Shown piece by piece: positions 33,433-41,707 of a stretch of 64,000 nucleotides of DNA. The notes beneath the pieces are model-generated. The model searched no databases and had not been told where the DNA came from. It saw only the letters and a list, made by a program, of their open reading frames with translations. Positions within the stretch are counted from its first letter, which is position 1. Every line of letters starts with the position of its first letter. The stretch is taken from the NCBI GenBank assembly GCA_041394245.1, contig JAWKIR010000002.1:1426001-1490000 (forward strand). Reading direction: 5' to 3'. This stretch comes from Acidimicrobiales bacterium. Its GTDB lineage: Bacteria > Actinomycetota > Acidimicrobiia > Acidimicrobiales > Aldehydirespiratoraceae. Position numbers and translations under genes: made by a program.

Positions 33433-33867
33433 ATGGATGCCGAGACCAACAAGGCGATCGTCCGGCAGTACTGGGATGCGCTCGCCGCCCGCGACTGGGA
33501 CGCCATGATGGCGCTGCTCACCGACGACGCCGAATACACCGATGTCGGCGCGGGCGGCCGGGCCGGGATCGGACCCGAAGGGGTGGTGGCCCGCTTGAAG
33601 ATCGGAATCGAGTCGCTGTCCGACTATCGGCATCTGCCCGGCGAGAAGATGATCGCCGAGGGAGATCTCGTGATGACCGAACACACCGAGCAGTGGCACT
33701 TCCACACCGGCGAGGTCTTCGACCATTCGTTCGTCTCGGTCACCGAACTGCGTGACGGCAAGATCTTCCGCTGGCACGACTACAGCAACATCTCGAACAT
33801 CTACGACAACGCACCGCAGTGGTGGCTCGAGGACGTCGCCCGCCGGGCGAGCGAGCTACCGCAGTAG
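33433..33867 (+). CDS. SnoaL/ketosteroid-isomerase-like (NTF2-fold) protein
   Basis: The 144-residue protein has the NTF2-like cone fold: NKAIVRQYWDALAARDWDAMMALLTDDAEYTD at the N-terminus and FVSVTELRDGKIFRWHDYSN near the C-terminus. The family includes polyketide cyclases, epoxide hydrolases and isomerases, so the reaction is unknown. ATG at 33433 has GAGGTGGGACACGAG before it; an in-frame GTG at 33421 adds four residues. TATGGT (33391-33396) is a likely -10. Confidence 0.85.
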   Translation: MDAETNKAIVRQYWDALAARDWDAMMALLTDDAEYTDVGAGGRAGIGPEGVVARLKIGIESLSDYRHLPGEKMIAEGDLVMTEHTEQWHFHTGEVFDHSFVSVTELRDGKIFRWHDYSNISNIYDNAPQWWLEDVARRASELPQ

Positions 33868-33894
33868 CGACGCCGCCGGCTCTGCCGCGGCCGG

Positions 33895-35622
33895 TCAGGT
33901 ACGGACGAGGCGACCGGGGCGGGCGCCGGTGTCGACGCCGTAGCGCCGGGTGACGGCGCCGTTGACGATGGTGGCGACATAGCCGGTGACGTCTTGGAGG
34001 ATGCGGCGACCACCGGCCGGAAGGTCGTCGACGGGACGCGGCGCATGCAGCGTGAGCCCCTCGAAGTCGATCACGTTGAGGTCGGCCCGCTTGCCGACCT
34101 CGATCGTGCCCCGGTCGGTCAGTCCGACCGCGGCGGCGGTCTCCGCGGTCTGCTTGCGCACCACGGTCTCGAGCGGCAGCGTCGCCCCGCGGGAGCGGTC
34201 ACGGGCCCAATGGGTGAGGAGGTAGGTCGTCACCGACGCGTCGCAGATCATCTTCACGTGGGCACCGCCGTCGGAGAGGCCGATGACGGTGTCGGGGTGC
34301 GTGATCATCTCGGCCAACGGATCCCCGCTGACCTGGGGGTAGTTGGTGAACGCGCCGAGCAGGTAGTCGCCGGCCGCCAGGTGGTCGTAGAGCACGTCCC
34401 ACGGATCTCTTCCGGTCGCCGCGGCGATCCCGGCGACCGACATCTCCGGCGTGGGCTCGTAGTCGGGCTCCGGTCCGAGGGGGAACACCAGGTGCCACAT
34501 GTGCGGCATCGACTCGCACAGGCCCTCGAACTGGCGACGGGGATCCGGGGCGAGGTCGTCCTCGCCGAGGATGGCGGCCTTCACCTCGGGCTTGCGAAGC
34601 TCCTCGAGGAGTTGGTCGAGCGGCAACGAATCCTCGAGGCGTCGGAAGGTGGGTCGCCGCATCAACCCGTGGTACGACGCGGCCCCGAGCAGCATGCCGC
34701 CGGGCCGCGCGCCGACCTGGGGGATGAGGTGCGCCCCCTTGGCGTTCTCCTCGGCCACCAACGCGAGCTGGTCTCGCCAGAGTTCCGGCGCACCCATGGT
34801 CTGGACCATCAGGAACGGCACCGCCAGCCCGGCCGAGCGGGAGACGTCGGCCATGAGGGCGATCTCGCCCAGCGTCAGCTCGTGGTCGCCGCCGGTCTCC
34901 CCCATGGGCACGACTTCGAACAACCCGCCGCCGGCCTCGACGACTGCGGCGGCAAGACCGGTCAGCTCGTCGGCCCCGGCGTAGGTACCGGGCACGAGCT
35001 CGCCGTCGAGCGACTTGTGGTTCATCGAGCGTGATGTCGAGAACCCGACCGCGCCGGCCTCGACGCCTTCACGAACGAGTCGGGCCATCTCGGCGACGTC
35101 GGCCTCGGTGGCGTCCTCGTTCTTCGCCCCGCGCTCCCCCATCACGTAGACCCGCAGCGGGGCGTGGGGCATGAACACCGCAATGTCGAGGGCGAACTCG
35201 CGGCGACCGAGCGCATCGAGGTACTCCGGGAAGGTCTCCCACTCCCACTGGATGCCTTCGTGCAGGGCCGTTCCCGGGATGTCCTCGACGCCCTCCATCA
35301 GTTCGACCAGCCAGTTCTCCTGTCCGGGCCGAACGGGGGCGAAGCCGACGCCGCAATTGCCGGCGACCACCGTCGTCACGCCATGACTGGCCGAGGGGTC
35401 GAGCACCGGATCCCATGTGGCCTGTCCGTCGTAGTGCGTGTGGATGTCGACGAACCCCGGCGTCACGAGGAGTCCGGTGGCGTCGATCGTCTCGGTCGCG
35501 TCGCCATCGACGTCGGCACCCACCGCGACGATCACTCCGTCGGCGATGGCAATGTCGCCCACGAACCGGTCGCGGCCCGTGCCGTCGACGATCGTTCCAC
35601 CCTTGATGACGAGATCGAACAT
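33895..35622 (-). CDS. N-acyl-D-amino-acid deacylase family amidohydrolase (copy 1)
   Basis: The 575-residue protein is a metal-dependent amidohydrolase: composite barrel with FDLVIKGGTIVDGTG at the start, metal ligands in VTPGFVDIHTHYDGQATWDP near 55-73, and GLSDGGAHVKMICD near 450. D-aminoacylases and dihydroorotase-like enzymes share this layout; the natural substrate is unknown. ATG at 35622 is 6 bases after TACCGT. A paralogue lies at 41708. It is convergent with the SnoaL gene. Confidence 0.88.
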   Translation of the reverse strand: MFDLVIKGGTIVDGTGRDRFVGDIAIADGVIVAVGADVDGDATETIDATGLLVTPGFVDIHTHYDGQATWDPVLDPSASHGVTTVVAGNCGVGFAPVRPGQENWLVELMEGVEDIPGTALHEGIQWEWETFPEYLDALGRREFALDIAVFMPHAPLRVYVMGERGAKNEDATEADVAEMARLVREGVEAGAVGFSTSRSMNHKSLDGELVPGTYAGADELTGLAAAVVEAGGGLFEVVPMGETGGDHELTLGEIALMADVSRSAGLAVPFLMVQTMGAPELWRDQLALVAEENAKGAHLIPQVGARPGGMLLGAASYHGLMRRPTFRRLEDSLPLDQLLEELRKPEVKAAILGEDDLAPDPRRQFEGLCESMPHMWHLVFPLGPEPDYEPTPEMSVAGIAAATGRDPWDVLYDHLAAGDYLLGAFTNYPQVSGDPLAEMITHPDTVIGLSDGGAHVKMICDASVTTYLLTHWARDRSRGATLPLETVVRKQTAETAAAVGLTDRGTIEVGKRADLNVIDFEGLTLHAPRPVDDLPAGGRRILQDVTGYVATIVNGAVTRRYGVDTGARPGRLVRT

Positions 35623-35634
35623 GCGCCGACGGTA
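35623..35634 (-). promoter_or_regulatory. Leaderless -10 element of amidohydrolase copy 1
   Basis: TACCGT (35634-35629, minus strand), 6 bases, ATG at 35622. Confidence 0.5.
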
Positions 35635-35663
35635 GTGGCACCTCCGTCGGGCGACCCAACCCT

Positions 35664-35904
35664 TCAGGCCGTGATCGCGTCTCGTCCGACTCCCACACAG
35701 GTGTCGGTGGTGGCCGGCGCGGCGATGCGGTGGACGACCCGACGTTCGCTCGCGTCGTTGACCGCGTAGTGCTGCACGGCCTGCTGGTCCCAGATCAGCA
35801 GGTCGCCCTCCGTCCAGCGGTGACGGAACGCATACTCGGGCTTTTGCATGTGGCGCAGGAGCAGATCGAGCAGCATCTCCGCCTCGAGCCCGTCGAGCAA
35901 CTCC
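35664..35904 (-). pseudogene. C-terminal fragment of a TauD/TfdA-family dioxygenase
   Basis: About 78 residues read as the tail of an alpha-ketoglutarate-dependent dioxygenase: YAFRHRWTEGDLLIWDQQAV, then QHYAV and a late Arg in RRVVHRI, corresponding to the family's second-half pattern H-x-W-x-x-G-D-x-x-x-W-D and the 2-oxoglutarate-binding Arg. The first 200 or so residues, including the HxD metal motif, are missing. The match stops at the palindrome at 35905, beyond which lies the ABC exporter. I read it as a gene truncated by insertion or recombination at that palindrome. Confidence 0.65.
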
Positions 35905-35938
35905 TGACACCTTTCTACCGAACAAGGTAGGTGTCAGA
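35905..35938. repeat. REP-like palindrome CTGACACCT...AGGTGTCAG
   Basis: A 9-bp perfect stem (35905-35913 and 35930-35938) surrounds 16 bases with internal pairing between CTACC and GGTAG. It resembles GGTGTC/GACACC palindromes associated with REP elements and RAYT transposases. It sits exactly where the dioxygenase fragment ends and 10 bases from the ABC exporter stop. Confidence 0.55.
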
Positions 35939-35947
35939 AGGTCGCCG

Positions 35948-37846
35948 CTAGAGGATCTCGTCGCGGGCAGCGCCGGCGAACTGCGAGTTGTAGAGCCGGG
36001 CGTAGGCGCCGTTCCGCCTGAGCAGCTCGTCGTGGGATCCCTGTTCGACGATGTCGCCGTCCTCCATCACGAGGATGATGTCGGCACCACGGATCGTCGA
36101 CAGACGATGGGCGATGACGAAGCTGGTGCGGTTCTCCCGCACCGAGTTCATGGCCTCCTGGATGAGGACCTCGGTGCGGGTGTCGACCGAGCTGGTGGCC
36201 TCGTCGAGGATCAGGATCGTCGGATCGTTCAGGAATGCCCGGGCGATGGTGAGGAGCTGCTTCTCCCCCTGGCTGATGCTGTCGCCGTTCTCGGAGATGA
36301 CCGTGTCGTAGCCATCCGGCAGCCGTCGCACGAAACGATCGACATAGGTGACGCGGGCTGCTTCCATGATCTCGGCCTCGGTCGCCGCGGGATTGCCGTA
36401 CGCGAGGTTCTCGCGGATCGTCCCTTCGAACAGCCAGGTGTCCTGCAGGACCATGCTGATCTGGGAGCGGAGCTCGTCTCGGGGCAGCTCCGTGATGTCG
36501 TGGCCATCGAGCGTGATGCGGCCGCCGTCGATCTCGTAGAACCGCATGAGGAGGTTGACGAGGGTGGTCTTGCCCGCGCCCGTCGGGCCGACGATCGCGA
36601 CGGTCTGCCCGGGTTCGGCCACGACCGACAGGTCCTCGATCAGCGGACGGTCGGCAACATAGGAGAACGCGACATGGTCGAACACGACCCGTCCCTGGAC
36701 GGGGATCGACAGGCTCGCTCCGTGCGCGTCGGGTGATTGCTCATCGGCGTCGAGGACCTCGAGCACCCGCTCGAGCGATGCGATGCCCGACTGGAACACG
36801 GTGGCCATCGAGGCGAGCTGGCTCATCGGTTGCGAGAACTGGCGGGCGTACTGGATGAGCGCCTGCATGTCGCCCACCGTGATCGCGCCGCTGGTGATCC
36901 GGAGCCCACCGATGACGGCGATCATGACGTACTGGATGTTGCCCACGAACATCATGACCGGCTGGATGAGGCTGGACAGGAACTGGGCGCCGAAGCTGGC
37001 GTCGTGGAGCTCGCGATTGTGTTCGTGGAACGCAGCCGCCACCTCGTCGCGACGGCCGAACGCGGCGACGACCTCGTGCCCGGTGAAGACCTCCTCGACG
37101 TGCCCGTTGAGCGTGCCGGTGTGCGCCCACTGGGCCATGAACCGCGGCCGGGCCCGGCCGGCGATCATCTTCATGCCCCAAAGCGACAGCGGCATCGTGA
37201 CGAGGGCGACCAGCGTCATGAGCGGTGAGATCACCAGCATCATCACCACCACGCCGACCAGGGTCAGCACCGAGGTGAGGATCATGGCCATCGACTGCTG
37301 GAGGCTCTGCGACAGGTTGTCGATGTCGTTGGTGACCCGGCTGAGGAAGTCGCCTCGGGCCTGCGTGTCGAGATACGCGAGCGGCAAACGGTTCAGCTTC
37401 GCCTCGACCGATCGGCGAAGCGAGTACATGGCCCGCTGCACGATGCCCGCGAGCATGAACCCCTGGCCGTAGGAGAGCGCCCAGCTGAGGAGGTAGACGC
37501 CGCCGATGAAGAACAGGGTCGAATGGAGCTCGTCGAAGTCGATGCCGTCGGGGCTCCGCAGTCCGTCGACGATCACGTCGGTGGCGCGGCCCAAGAGGCG
37601 CGGCCCGATCACGACCAGGGAGACACTCGACACGGCGAGGAAGGCGACGATCCACACCCGGGCCCGTTCGGGGGTGAGGATCACCCAGAGCCGGCGCAAC
37701 GAGGCAGTGAAGTTCTCGCTCCGCACGGTCGGCATCGCCATGCCGGAACCGAAGCTGCGGGTCCGTTCCGACGGGTTGCCGGCGTTCTCCATGATCCGGC
37801 GGTCTTCTTCGCTGGTGCGCTTGGAGTCGTCGTCGGTCGACGTCAT
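35948..37846 (-). CDS. ABC exporter half-transporter, canonical ATP site partner
   Basis: The 632-residue protein has six transmembrane helices (ABC_membrane, about 60-350) and a C-terminal ATPase. Walker A is GPTGAGKTT, the signature is the variant SISQGEKQ, and Walker B ILILDEATSSVD keeps the catalytic Glu. A 55-residue charged N-terminal tail precedes the first helix. It overlaps the upstream half-transporter by 4 bases, and the two form a heterodimer of the TM287/288 or MdlAB type. The exported substrate is unknown. Confidence 0.92.
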   Translation of the reverse strand: MTSTDDDSKRTSEEDRRIMENAGNPSERTRSFGSGMAMPTVRSENFTASLRRLWVILTPERARVWIVAFLAVSSVSLVVIGPRLLGRATDVIVDGLRSPDGIDFDELHSTLFFIGGVYLLSWALSYGQGFMLAGIVQRAMYSLRRSVEAKLNRLPLAYLDTQARGDFLSRVTNDIDNLSQSLQQSMAMILTSVLTLVGVVVMMLVISPLMTLVALVTMPLSLWGMKMIAGRARPRFMAQWAHTGTLNGHVEEVFTGHEVVAAFGRRDEVAAAFHEHNRELHDASFGAQFLSSLIQPVMMFVGNIQYVMIAVIGGLRITSGAITVGDMQALIQYARQFSQPMSQLASMATVFQSGIASLERVLEVLDADEQSPDAHGASLSIPVQGRVVFDHVAFSYVADRPLIEDLSVVAEPGQTVAIVGPTGAGKTTLVNLLMRFYEIDGGRITLDGHDITELPRDELRSQISMVLQDTWLFEGTIRENLAYGNPAATEAEIMEAARVTYVDRFVRRLPDGYDTVISENGDSISQGEKQLLTIARAFLNDPTILILDEATSSVDTRTEVLIQEAMNSVRENRTSFVIAHRLSTIRGADIILVMEDGDIVEQGSHDELLRRNGAYARLYNSQFAGAARDEIL

Positions 37847-39579
37847 GTCGGGGCCTCCTGACGAAGCTGCGAGTCCACGATCTCGGCATAGGTCGGGCAG
37901 GTCGTGAGCAGCGTCTCGTGCGTGCCGATCCCGACGACCTCGCCCGCTTCCAGGACGATCGTCTGGTCGGCGTCGATCACCGTCGAGATGCGCTGGGCGA
38001 CGATGATGACCGTCGCATCGCGGGTCGTCTCCTTCAGCGCCTCGCGCAGCCTCGCCGCGGTGACCACGTCGAGCGCCGAGAACGAGTCGTCGAAGACGTA
38101 GACCTCCGGGCGAACGATCAGCGCCCGGGCGATCGCCAACCGCTGGCGCTGGCCGCCCGAGAGGTTCGCGGCCCCCTGCTGCACCGGCGCGTCGAGTCCG
38201 TCCGGAAGTGCCCGCACGAAGTCGGCCGCCTGCGCAGTCTCGAGGGCGGCCCACATCTCGGCGTCGGTGGCGTCGGGTCGAGCGAAACGGAGGTTGGAGG
38301 CGATGGTTCCGGAGAACAGGAACGGCCGCTGAGGAACGAAGCTGACGGTGGCGGCGAGCAGGTCGGCGTCGATGTCGCGCACATCGTGGCCGTTGATGCG
38401 CACGGTCCCCTCGGTCGTGTCGAACAGGCGAGGGACGAGACCGACCAGCGTCGACTTGCCGGCACCGGTGCTCCCGAGGATCGCCGTCGTCTGACCGGCC
38501 TCCGCCCGGAATCCGATCCCGTCGAGGACGGGCTTCTCGGCACCGAAGTACTGGAACCCCACACCGTCGAACTCGACGACCGCTCGCTGGGTGAACGCGG
38601 TGACCGGCGCGGTCGACGCAGGCAAGGAGCTCGAGACCCCGAGCGTCTCGACGATGCGATCGGCGGCCACCGCGGCGCGGGGAATCATCGACAGCATGAA
38701 GGTGGCCATGACGATCGCCATGAGGATCTGGACGAGGTAGCTGAGGTAGGCGACCAGCGAGCCCAACTGCATCGTGCCGGCGTCGATCCGGTCGGCCCCG
38801 ACCCACAGCACGGCGATGCTGGCCATGTTGATCGTCAACATCACCGTGGGGAACATCCCGGCCATGATCCGCCCCGCCCGCAGCGACGCATCGGTCAGAT
38901 CCTCGTTGGCCGCCGCGAAGCGGACCGACTCCTCGCGCTCGCGCACGAACGCTCTGACCACCCGGACGCCGGTGATCTGCTCCCGTACGACCAGGTTGAT
39001 CCGGTCGATGTAGGTCTGCATCCGCTGGAACGCGGGCACCATGCGAGAGACGAGGAACCCGAGCACGACCACGGCGGCCGGCATGCTCACCATCAGCACC
39101 GGCGAGAGTCCCGGCTCTTCGCGCACGGCCATGATCACGCCGACGATCATCGTCATCGGCGCGGCGATCATCATCGTGCACACCAGCACCACCAGGGTCT
39201 GCACCTGCTGCACGTCGTTGGTGATACGGGTGATGAGTGTCGGTGCGCCGAAGTGACCGACCTCGCGAGCCGAGAACGACATGACCTTGTCGAAGAGGTC
39301 GCGGCGGACGTCACGCCCGAAGGCCATCGCGGCGCGGGCGCCGAACCAGACCGCCCCGATCGAGAAGACGATCTGCAGGAGCGAGAACCCGACCATGACC
39401 GCACCGGTTCGGCGGATGAAGTCGTTGTCGCCGGCCAGGACGCCCTGGTCGATGATCGACGCGTTGAGGGTGGGCAGCACGAGCGCGGCAGTGGTCTGCA
39501 CCGCCTGCAGCACGACGACGATCGCCATGATGTTCCGGTACGGGCCGAGATGACTCCGCAACAGCCGCAGCAGACTCAT
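37843..39579 (-). CDS. ABC exporter half-transporter, degenerate ATP site partner
   Basis: The 578-residue protein pairs with the next gene. It has six transmembrane helices, Walker A GSTGAGKST, canonical signature NLSGGQRQRL, and Walker B VYVFDDSFSALD, in which the catalytic Glu is Asp. Heterodimeric exporters normally have one such non-hydrolytic site, and the noncanonical signature of the partner fits. ATG at 39579 follows a GGAAGGGGGGGCG ribosome binding site. No regulator is adjacent; the xylanase gene is divergent. Confidence 0.92.
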   Translation of the reverse strand: MSLLRLLRSHLGPYRNIMAIVVVLQAVQTTAALVLPTLNASIIDQGVLAGDNDFIRRTGAVMVGFSLLQIVFSIGAVWFGARAAMAFGRDVRRDLFDKVMSFSAREVGHFGAPTLITRITNDVQQVQTLVVLVCTMMIAAPMTMIVGVIMAVREEPGLSPVLMVSMPAAVVVLGFLVSRMVPAFQRMQTYIDRINLVVREQITGVRVVRAFVREREESVRFAAANEDLTDASLRAGRIMAGMFPTVMLTINMASIAVLWVGADRIDAGTMQLGSLVAYLSYLVQILMAIVMATFMLSMIPRAAVAADRIVETLGVSSSLPASTAPVTAFTQRAVVEFDGVGFQYFGAEKPVLDGIGFRAEAGQTTAILGSTGAGKSTLVGLVPRLFDTTEGTVRINGHDVRDIDADLLAATVSFVPQRPFLFSGTIASNLRFARPDATDAEMWAALETAQAADFVRALPDGLDAPVQQGAANLSGGQRQRLAIARALIVRPEVYVFDDSFSALDVVTAARLREALKETTRDATVIIVAQRISTVIDADQTIVLEAGEVVGIGTHETLLTTCPTYAEIVDSQLRQEAPT

Positions 39580-39695
39580 CGTGTTTCGCCCCCCCTTCCG
39601 ATCAGCCGACAACAGTTTCTAGCCAGCCGAGACCGCGACCGACGAACTCCGGCGGTCCGCCATCGCGAGGATCGACCAGGGGCCGCGCCGTCACC

Positions 39696-39707
39696 TACCG
39701 TCGAGTC
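39696..39707 (+). promoter_or_regulatory. Leaderless -10 element of the xylanase gene
   Basis: TACCGT (39696-39701), CGAGTC, then GTG at 39708. There is no Shine-Dalgarno-like sequence, so leaderless initiation is the best explanation for this start. Confidence 0.55.
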
Positions 39708-40799
39708 GTGCGAAGATCCTGTTCGGCAATGGTGATGTGCGTGCTTCTGGCATCGGCGTGTTTGAGAACACCGGCCGAGGAAGCGGGGATCGACTTCGGC
39801 TACGCCATCGACCCGGGGCCTCTGGCGACCGACCCGATCTACCAGACGATCGTGCGCAACGATGCCACGATCGTCACCCCCGAGAATCACATGAAGTGGA
39901 GCCTGATCCATCCGGGTCCGAACACCTACGACTTCACCCTGGCCGACCAGATCGTCGCCACCGCCGCAGCGAACGGACAGTCGGTACGGGGCCACACGTT
40001 GGTGTGGCATTCGCAGCTGCCTGCGTGGGTCACCAGCGGCATCTGGACCCGCGAGACGTTGCTCTCCGTGCTCGAGGACCACATCACCACCGTCGTCTCG
40101 CACTATCGAGACAACTTCCCCGGTGTCGTCACCCAATGGGATGTCGTGAACGAGGCGTTCCACGCCGACGGCACCCGACGAGACACCATCTGGCAGCAGG
40201 TGATCGGCGACGACTACATCGAGCTGGCCCTGCAGTTCGCGCGAGCCGCCGACCCCGACGCCGAGCTCTACATCAACGACTTCTACGACAATGTGATCGT
40301 CGCCGCCGACAGCCAGTTGAACGGTCTGCCCGCGGGTCCGGGGGCCTCTCCCGACCGCACCGACTGCGCCCTGGTGCCGAAATGTGCGGCGACGCGGACG
40401 CTGGCGACCGACTTCTCGAACCGGGGTGTTCCGATCGACGGCATCGGCTTCCAGGCACATCTGTTCGGCCAGCAGGCCACCGACTATGCGGAGCTGGCGT
40501 CGTGGGTCGGCCCGTTGGGACTCGAGTGGGCGATCACCGAGCTCGATGTCGCGCTCCTGGCCGCCCAGGGCGACGACAACGCGGCTCTGACCGCGCAAGC
40601 CGACGCCTACGCCAAGGTGGTCGACGCATGCGTCGGTGATCCGGCGTGCGACACGATCGTGCTGTGGGGGGTGAGCGACGCCCACAGTTGGATCCCCGGG
40701 ACGACGTTCGGCCTCCTCGATCACGGCCTGCTGTACGACCACGACAATGTGCCCAAACCGGCGTTGGTGGCCGTCTACGACAGCCTCACGGCCGAGTAG
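39708..40799 (+). CDS. GH10 endo-1,4-beta-xylanase lipoprotein
   Basis: The 363-residue protein has a signal peptide with lipobox LASAC (Cys18), then a single GH10 barrel. ENHMKWS (near 60-66) and GHTLVWHSQLPAW (near 95-107) are substrate-site motifs; Glu149 in WDVVNEAF is the acid/base and Glu278 in AITELDV the nucleophile; LWGVSDAHSW closes the barrel. It should cleave xylan or related beta-1,4 glycans at the cell surface. No binding module is attached. Confidence 0.95.
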   Translation: MRRSCSAMVMCVLLASACLRTPAEEAGIDFGYAIDPGPLATDPIYQTIVRNDATIVTPENHMKWSLIHPGPNTYDFTLADQIVATAAANGQSVRGHTLVWHSQLPAWVTSGIWTRETLLSVLEDHITTVVSHYRDNFPGVVTQWDVVNEAFHADGTRRDTIWQQVIGDDYIELALQFARAADPDAELYINDFYDNVIVAADSQLNGLPAGPGASPDRTDCALVPKCAATRTLATDFSNRGVPIDGIGFQAHLFGQQATDYAELASWVGPLGLEWAITELDVALLAAQGDDNAALTAQADAYAKVVDACVGDPACDTIVLWGVSDAHSWIPGTTFGLLDHGLLYDHDNVPKPALVAVYDSLTAE

Positions 40800-40841
40800 C
40801 GATCCACGCCAGGTGGCGCTGCGCCGTGTGGGGCATCGCGC

Positions 40842-41657
40842 TCAGATGCTGATCGTCGCGCCGACGAACTCGACGGTGAACGCCTCGCACCAGACGAGCG
40901 CCGTGTAGGGACCTGCGGCGAGTTCGGTGCCGGGCGCCAGTTCGTAGCTCTGGTCGCCGACATTGCCCTTGAGTGCACCGAGGTGGATCGCACCATCGGC
41001 CAGTGAGGTCTGGTCGGCGCCGGGCACGAGGTACACCTCGAGGTCGGGCCCGTTCTGGATGTCGAAGTTCTCGAATCGCAGCACCAGCGACCCGTCGGGG
41101 TTCTCGAAGATGCCGGCATCGCCCGTTCCCGAATGGCCGGCAAGGCCGACGAACGAGCCCGCACCGAGCAGCGCGGGTCCGTTGGGCGGAGGTGCCTCGG
41201 TCGTCGGCGGGGTCGTGTCGACCGTGGGCTCCTCCTCGATCGACGGGGTCGTGGGAGTCGGATTCGTCGGCGTGGCGGGGGCCGCCGGCTGGTCGGCCGA
41301 GGGCTCGTCGGCCGACGCGAGTTGCTCGGCGATCGATGTCGAGAACGCCTCGTCGACCACATCGTCGATGAAGTAGGGCGAGATCAGCCACCAGTTGACG
41401 ATCGCGAACGGCACCAGCAACACGACCAGTCTCACGATCGCCGGGACGCGGTAGCGGAGCATCGCGACGAACGCGATCGCCGCGAGCACCGTGCCGCCGA
41501 CGGTGAACAGGATGGTCCGGCCGTTCTCGAACGGGGCCTCGAGGATCTCCGGCTCGATGAGGACCAGCAGGAGCAGGACCGCCGCGACTGCGGCGGCAAC
41601 GATCAGTTCCAGGCGGGTGATGCGGCCGACCGTACGGCGAGAGGGTGTCTCGTTCAT
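40842..41657 (-). CDS. Membrane-anchored DM13-domain protein
   Basis: The 271-residue protein has three hydrophobic segments in the first 105 residues, a Pro/Thr/Glu-rich linker (about 120-160), and a C-terminal DM13 domain (about 165-271) with SFVGLAGHSGTGDAGIFEN, LRFENFDIQNGPDLEVYLVP and the conserved Cys in LVWCEAFTVEFVGA. DM13 domains are proposed to act in extracellular redox chemistry. A short inverted repeat lies 5 bases before the start. Confidence 0.8.
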   Translation of the reverse strand: MNETPSRRTVGRITRLELIVAAAVAAVLLLLVLIEPEILEAPFENGRTILFTVGGTVLAAIAFVAMLRYRVPAIVRLVVLLVPFAIVNWWLISPYFIDDVVDEAFSTSIAEQLASADEPSADQPAAPATPTNPTPTTPSIEEEPTVDTTPPTTEAPPPNGPALLGAGSFVGLAGHSGTGDAGIFENPDGSLVLRFENFDIQNGPDLEVYLVPGADQTSLADGAIHLGALKGNVGDQSYELAPGTELAAGPYTALVWCEAFTVEFVGATISI

Positions 41658-41662
41658 GATGT

Positions 41663-41677
41663 GAGGTCAACGACCTC
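41663..41677. promoter_or_regulatory. Inverted repeat before the DM13 gene
   Basis: GAGGTC-AAC-GACCTC is a perfect 6-3-6 dyad just upstream of the DM13 gene ATG (41657). It could be a repressor site or act on translation; nothing decides between them. Confidence 0.3.
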
Positions 41678-41707
41678 CGCACGAGAATCGTTCCCGACGT
41701 CGCCCCG

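Noticed and set aside
35948..39181. Very long minus-strand frame of more than 1000 codons.
   Set aside because: Its first 445 codons are an out-of-frame shadow of the upstream ABC half-transporter. The real gene begins at ATG 37846, overlapping that gene's stop.
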